Source: Haemonchus contortus
Lineage: Eukaryota; Nematoda; Chromadorea; Rhabditida; Trichostrongylidae
Assembly (NCBI GenBank): GCA_000469685.2
Contig: LS997562.1
Span: 1,592,326 to 1,656,325 of the forward strand
Reading direction: 5' to 3'
Length of the DNA stretch: 64,000 nucleotides
Part shown: piece after piece, positions 57,777 to 64,000 of the stretch
How positions within the stretch are numbered: position 1 is the first letter of the stretch
Layout: every line of letters begins with the position of its first letter
The notes under the pieces: model-generated
The model's input: only the letters and a program-made list of their open reading frames with translations
The model's database searches: none
Told to the model about the DNA's origin: nothing
Made by a program: the position numbers and the translations under genes

Positions 57777-60700
57777 ATGGCCGGCTTCGCTCATCGCGGT
57801 CGAAGGGTTTGTTTTTGGATTTTTGTTTCTCGAAACTTCCTCTTTTTCTTACAACTTTAATCTCTAGTGTTACTGGTTTGTTTTTGCCGTTGTTTTTTCT
57901 TTCGTTTCCGATCATTGGCGACGGGGAACAGCTGACCGTTCGTGGCCAGTTTGGTTGTTATGTATAATCTGAACAACTGCTTAGTACTTGCATATCTTAT
58001 CATCTGATTGAGGAATGCCAATTACTTGATTGTCAGCTATAAATATCAGAAATTATTTTCAACAAGAACGAACTTTAGAGCTTAAGGATTTAAATCTCCA
58101 AGGCTCCGGAAGATAATTTTGAAAGGATGCTCTTGTTTTCCCTCTCAAAACAAGCTTATCAGGATCAGGATTGGGCACCTGAAGAAATCTGATTTGAGCA
58201 TTGTTGTTTTTGTTTTTAGAAATTGACTTTTTGACCGGCCAACTTCGTTATACAGCCAATCACCTGAATATGGTCCCACCTGGAAAAGCTACCAGACTTT
58301 ATTTTGCACTGAATCCACCCGGGTGTTCAAGAAAATACTCTTTTGTACGCCTAATCGATTGTCTTTTGTCACGTTTTTGTCTCTAATGAATCCGAGGAAA
58401 CTAGAAGATTTTTGAATGAAAAAAACTTTCGAGAGGGATTTTCACAATTGAAATTCAAGAAAGCTGATAATGGATAAAAAAGCGAAATACATAGATAAGC
58501 ACGATTATTGGTAATTATATTTGTTTCAATAAAAACCAGGATAAATGGAGGTAATGAGGATAAGGGAACCGAATCTCCCTCTTCTCCGAAAGCTACAGAT
58601 GGCTGTCCGAAGAGATTTTCGAAGAAACCGACGTGTGTTCGTCAAAGAAACGTGCAGGTGTCCTTCCAATGTCTCGATGTTTTCCAAAGCCAAGTTTTTT
58701 TGTGAGCACACCTCACATCCACTTTTTACCGTCTTAAAGGAATGTACAGCTGTTCCCGTGGCAGTCATGAATGCCTATATTCATAGTCTTTCCCCATCTT
58801 CTGATGTGGTGTTTAGAAGTTGCGAAGTTTCGATTTAGAAAGCCTAGAGACTATAGAAGTTCTGAGGGATATCCCAAGAAATGGGACTGAATGGGCCCAA
58901 TTTGGCTGTCAATGATAATCACGGCGAAAAATTGATTCCTTAATTCGTCCTTATGTGGTCGTGCTAGGCTGTTTTCCCTCTGGAAAGCCAAGACTTAGGA
59001 GTTAGAGATTACAGAAATATTGAAAGGGTAATGAAAAGGGAAAAATAAAAATATGCTAATATACAAGTAGAAAAAATAATTACATCGAAGCCAATTTTGT
59101 TGGGACCATTTAGACAGGCCATGATGGGATAGAGACGCCAAGGTAACGATTGATAGGTAACGATTTGAGAGTGGGGCCAGCAATTAAAAAGGGCACATAC
59201 AATTGAAAACTTATTTTGAGATCTGTTCTTAAAAAGAAGAGAAAAGGCCATTCTCTGAGGGGTTTGATCGGACCTGAACAGTGATGGTTTCCTTAGTTCC
59301 CTGACTTGTGAGAATCTTTGAAATCATATTGAAATCCCCTATTTTATGTTATCAACACTATTATCAAACGATGTTCATAATATTAAATTTATATAATTTT
59401 TCATCAGAGGGGGAAAAAATAAGGGCAGATCTAAAGATTTAGAAGTTCCAAAAACAGTTCTGGTGCAACTTTTTGAAAATTGCAAATTCATTCATTTTTT
59501 TGTTGATGTGTTTTTTTTTGGTTTTTGAAGCTACTTTTTAGAGGGAATTTTTGTCGTAAAATTGTTATTTCGTGATTTCAAAGAACTTTAAAACCTTGTA
59601 TCAATGATACAATGAATGATAATAGATTCATTCATCCACTCTCTCATTCATTCATTAAGGAAGGGATTCAATGAAAGTACCAATGAGATTTTAAAATTGT
59701 GCCATTCCCACGATTATATTATTTTTTAAAATATAATTCACTAGAAGACCTATGGTTTTAGTTTTGGGAAGCTCCGAAAGCCTTTTCTGATCGTAATAAG
59801 TGATTATGGCCCAGTTTATAGCCCGGAATGGGATGCCTATTTTTTTGGTATCTTTGAGTATCATAGATTATGACAGGATGGCTAAGGAATCGATCTTGTT
59901 AGATGAATTAATTAATGTTAATTAAAATTGAAAAAAAACTCGGAAATGTTAATTTCAACTTAATAACTTTGAAATTAATGGAATTCATGCGAAGTGTAAA
60001 AACTGTAAAAATGCTGCACGCACAAGTCCAGCTTTTTTTTGTTTTATGAGGGCAATTCCTTGGCGATTAAGACTCATATTACTCGTTATTATCATATTAC
60101 AAAATATTGTTATGATATAAAATCGTTATTACTGTTATGAAAGAGGTGGATTAATAAGAAAAAGTACCCACCTTTGAACTTTGCTATCTTCTACGGTATG
60201 GCATGGAACCGTTATTCGATAATGGTCATCGGAGGGGCACAGTTCACGATAATTCTGATTTGTTCAGCTTAAGTGTAAAACTGGACGCTATGGTGCAAAA
60301 TAGTGCAAAAATACTAAAAAAAAATGGTGGGAAGGGGGTTTTACAAGGTTACAAGGTGTCTTTAACCGTCTGGGTGTCTCCCAAGTGAGCGCACTATTCA
60401 TTTGTGTCCTAACACTTCATTCTGTATGGTGGGGCCTTTATGAGGCCGTGATAACGGGGCCTCTTTTGGGTGTGTACGTCGGCAGAGCCAATTTTAGAGC
60501 CCTTACTCCCGTTATGCCCCTGTTGAGGTGGTTTTTCAATCGCACATTGTCCTATACTCCTTGGAGGTTCGTCCTAGGGATAAAGCACAGAAACCATTCC
60601 ATCATGTTTTTAACTCTCTGTACCCTCCATGAATTCTTCGGAAAGAAGTTTCGATTTCCTTATTAGTAATTTGCTACCATTTCTCAAGGCTCCCTCACAC

Positions 60701-61013
60701 TCGAAAAATCTCCCTGATAAATTCCTTCCGCCTGTCTTTGTAAGGAAATTGGCTTTAAAAATATCAGTTTTTTTTTTGAATTCTTGAAAAATTCTATTAC
60801 AAATGCAGAGTTTGGGATTTTGCACCCAGAAAATTGCTCTTTCGGGGTGGAGGTATTGTTATACTGTTTAGAGGAAAATGAATGTCGATTTAGGGCAGTG
60901 GCGACTCGAACTATAGTCATCGTGAAGAGGATCTTGATCTTGAAGCCGGTAATCGTGAAACATTACGACGAGATGCCGAACGACAAGCGGCACTTCAATT
61001 GGAACGAGCAAAA
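57777..61013 (+). CDS. ccb-1: Voltage-gated calcium channel beta subunit, 5' exons (partial)
   Basis: Exons 57777-57798 (start, tentative), 58220-58322, 58540-58657 and 60894-61013 join in phase. The last is diagnostic: GSGDSNYSHREEDLDLEAG followed by NRETLRRDAERQAALQLERAK matches the conserved segment that precedes the SH3 domain in calcium channel beta subunits. It is joined in phase 0 to a Ser/Lys/Pro-rich exon ending VRQRNVQ and, before that, an exon with MVPPGKATRLYFALNPPG. The start ATG lies 22 nt after a TTTCAG acceptor. Beta subunits bind the channel alpha-1 chain at the inner membrane face and set its trafficking and gating. The SH3 and guanylate kinase-like exons are not in view, so the gene continues right of 64000. 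Two donors are unusual (GTCGAA, GTCGGT). Confidence 0.75.
58658..60893 (+). other. Intron 3 of the ccb-1-like gene
   Basis: 2236 bp of AT-rich sequence without features. Reading past the donor at 58658 into 58838 stays open in one frame but loses family resemblance. Confidence 0.55.
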
Positions 61014-64000
61014 GTCGGTCTTTTCACCCCTTTTTTTTCCACCGATTTCGTTTCTTTAATGTAATTCTTCGTATTTCCTTATTTTCATTTTATCGATCAG
61101 TCCTATTGAATAATTTTTTCTTAGAGCAAGAAAAACGGATTCTCTTCGATTTTTAGTGCCTTCGCATTCCCGAGCCTGCTTATCGACTTATTTCCCATGC
61201 ACTTCCTTGCATATCGATTACACTTTAGTCTGTCATACTAGAAAAAAAAGGTTAATGAATTATTGGGCGTTCGGGAGTGTCTTCCCAGAGATTGAGAATC
61301 GAACGGGCTGAGTCTCAAAAGGGCAAGCTTCTCCCTTTGATACATATCGAACTTGTGCATGTGCACTCTGGGAATTCTGGGCCCATAGGAGCTCAGCAAA
61401 ATTCTTTACATTTTTATTTTACATTTATTTATTGTGTTTTATTGTTTTAATTGTTCATTCTAATCTTTTAATCAATTATCACACCTAATTGGAGATATTC
61501 CACGAAATTCGAGCCTAACATGGATCCTTGAATGCTTGCGATAGCGCTACCTTTTGTCCATTTCTGGCAGAAAAAAAGGTGAATGCCTCCTTATGGGCGC
61601 CTAACTCCAGGTGCAAAAAATGCGACATGAAACCTTCAGAATTGAGGAGAAATTTTTGAAGCCGTATAAGGATCCAACACAAATCGTGGAGGGACCATCC
61701 GGAAACGGCTGCAGTTGCAATCGAATTTTTTTATGAAAAAACATCTTATATGGGAACTAATATGGATTCTGCTTTGATCTTCACTTTCCCATTTCCGACG
61801 AGAAAACCGCGGTAATCTACCCGTCAATGCCGCCCACGCTTACTCTCCTGCGCCCTACTCACAGTGCAAAGTTACTAATCTCCTGCTGATCCATCCATTT
61901 CGTTGTAGCTATGGGATTTTGGGAATCGGTAAAGGTGAATTCGTGGTCCTCGGAGAACTTTGACATACCTCTTAAACTTCCAGTCCTGTTTGAATCATCT
62001 CCAAAGGAAACACTGACTAGATGCATAGGGAGGAGGCTGCCTCAACTCCAGCTCCAACAATTTGGAACTTGTTCATTACTTACAGTCTTCCATCCTAAAA
62101 TGGGTCTGTTGAGGGTTTGCTACCGTCCTCATGAAAACGAAGCGCTTGACTGCTTCGTTAGTATTCAGCCTTCCGAACTCCGATTGTCGGTACCATCACC
62201 CGGCACGCTACCGTTTTCCCTGTCCAATTTTGAACAATTTCAAAGATTCCATGTAACTTCTACAATACGCGATTTTTTCCTGAAATCGTTGAATGCTGTC
62301 ACAGAAATCTCAGAAGAAGTTTTTTTTTTGGAAAATGTCATTCTCGATATGGCATTCACGTCAGGCAACGGTTTTTCATCGTTCTTTTTATGCTCGTCTT
62401 GAACAACGGAATTCACGTTTCAAAGAAAAAACTATGACAACACCTTTTCTTCGCAGTGTGTGAAGTTCGTCCAATTCTAGTTTAACTTCGGCAATTGAGA
62501 AAGAGTCATGACGGCGACTGAAGGTTCGAATAAGACCCCCTGTTTTTGTTTGGTTATGCAAAACTGTAGTTAAAGGATAAGCTTGAGGGCATAGTTCCAG
62601 AAATTGTTGTGGAGATTTTCGTGGGAAAGGCTATATGAAGTTGTTTCTGTTTCGGTCGAAAAATGACCTAAATTGGGCGCAGTAAAGACTTAAAAAATCG
62701 GTCCCGATCCCGAGCGCCGCTCAAAACTCCCATGGAAGGACGTGTTTGACGGCCTTGTAGACGTTGATATCATTCGAAATGGAGCGCGTTTGTTGTAAAT
62801 GCAGTGGGCTGGTATGCGCTAATGGGCTTCACACATAACTCTTCAGCCACTGAAATCTCGTCCAAGCATCTCTTTCGTCATCATGACTCATCCAACCTTG
62901 GGAATGGCTCTTTCAAAAAAGCCTTACATAACTGGCCCTCTGGGGATTTTGCACTTTTCTTCTTCATCAACACTTTCAACCTGTAACCCACAGAGTCAGA
63001 TCACGGACTGTGCCTTTAAGCTCGTAAGCTACTCAGCCAACCTACTCCCTGAGAGAAGTTCTGAATTGATGCGGGCTCAACTTCCGTTAGACTCATTGAG
63101 GACTTATGTTGACAGCTTTCTATGCGTGCGACTATAATGAGTAGTTCGTCTTTATTTGTCGGATGTGCACTATTAGGTCAGAATGCGAATACTTCGCTCG
63201 TGACAAATGACTAATTTGCTTGGCACTTACCACAAGTACCCTTTCTGTCGTAACTCCTTCTGCCGCACGCGATTGAAAGGATCACACTCGTGAAAGTCCT
63301 CTCGGCCCTCACTTCTTGATTGGGCTAATAAACACGTTTCCTGCTTTACTCTACGATCACGCAGGGGACATGGTGTCCAAATAGTGCCCATCGATGTTTC
63401 CAATGCCATTCCTTGGAAGAATGCACTCCCCACCTGGGAATGATTCTACTCAACCATCATCTCGGTTTCCAGCTTCTTGGGAATTTTCCTGGATCAAAAG
63501 GAATTCGACATTTCTCCCTCAAGGGTTTTTTTTTCGGCAGGACATGCTATGAGACTGATGTCGTGGGGATGCGAAATGGCTATCTCCTTTCCCTTTTTTA
63601 TTACGATGGAGTTTTTCCCTCGAGCTCCTCGCAGCCAAGAGAAAACACTGCAGTTCAAGTCGATCTCATGGGAATATCTTCAACAAACACTTCCGTTTAT
63701 CCATTTTTAACAACCACTTCAACCCTGAATGGGAGGGGTACGATTGGGCTGTGGTAGTTGGCCACCATGTCCCGGATAAGAAGCGGAGTTTAATCAGCGG
63801 TTCTTGGTGCACCCCTGAGCGTTGTGAAGGGTGTGTCAAGTAAAAGACACCCTCAAATGGCGACTATTCGCGGGAGGTGGCATCGATGAGGGTGGGTGCG
63901 TGTGTGTGTGGTGTGTGCTTCTTGCCGAGTGCTGATGTCCGATAATTGGCCTGAGGCTCGGGCGTTTCCCGAAATCAAACGCTATTCCTCGCGCCGAGTT
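61014..64000 (+). other. Start of a long ccb-1-like intron
   Basis: I searched this stretch by eye for the expected SH3-domain exon (KPVAFAVRTN-type start) and did not find it. Frames of 163 and 114 codons (61911-62402, 63413-63757) have no recognised domains. A tRNA-like relic on the minus strand near 61295-61345 (CCCGTTCGATTCTCAATC) is present. GTGTGTGTGTG occurs near 63898. Confidence 0.5.

Noticed and set aside
61911..62402. A 163-codon frame after a TTGTAG acceptor, considered as the next ccb-1 exon.
   Set aside because: It lacks the SH3-domain sequence expected next, its phase is not supported, and it has no recognisable domain.
1..64000. CRISPR arrays, bacterial operons or rRNA genes.
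   Set aside because: No regularly spaced direct repeats, no ribosome-binding-site-led gene strings and no rRNA sequence were seen; the window is plainly eukaryotic.

Overview
This is eukaryotic DNA and very probably nematode. The strongest sign is a complete three-exon cuticle collagen gene (41480-42598). Two further signs are many short introns (about 57-78 nt) and TTTCAG-type acceptors a few bases upstream of start codons, the pattern left by spliced-leader trans-splicing. I cannot place the species. Single-exon reading frames are mostly uninformative here, so the genes were assembled by hand from splice sites, intron phase and family resemblance.

Five loci have coding support. Left to right they are: (1) a Ser-rich first exon on the minus strand (687-1083), partial and unidentified; (2) a nine-exon SLC35F5-like transporter gene on the minus strand (1626-20280), whose 14-kb seventh intron holds a tRNA-Glu(CTC) gene and a decayed mariner; (3) the cuticle collagen, with its own TATA box and poly(A) signal; (4) a ten-exon TMEM144-like gene on the plus strand (46015-50355); (5) the 5' part of a voltage-gated calcium channel beta subunit gene (ccb-1 type) on the plus strand (57777-61013), running off the right edge. 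A few isolated exon-like frames (33801-34078, 35573-35733 with a PAN-like look, 40864-41070, 44451-44655) may belong to genes I could not assemble.

The rest is repeat-rich intergenic and intronic DNA. A tRNA-derived SINE family of about 290 bp occurs at least eight times, mostly as truncated copies in the right two thirds. One SINE (31704-33764) is split by a 1753-bp Mutator-like element with 511-bp inverted arms and a 9-bp target duplication. At 51431-55439 a foldback or mariner-type element with 535-bp arms is itself split by a 5'-truncated Penelope-like retroelement (RT YVDD plus GIY-YIG endonuclease) flanked by an exact 14-bp target duplication. That Penelope element carries an inverted copy of its own 3' end and a hammerhead-ribozyme-like motif, and diverged copies of the motif occur twice more in the window.

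The genes do not form a pathway. Two are multi-pass membrane proteins of the drug/metabolite transporter-like fold, one is a secreted structural protein and one is a channel subunit. The most unusual content is the nested mobile-element architecture and the recurring ribozyme-like tail.
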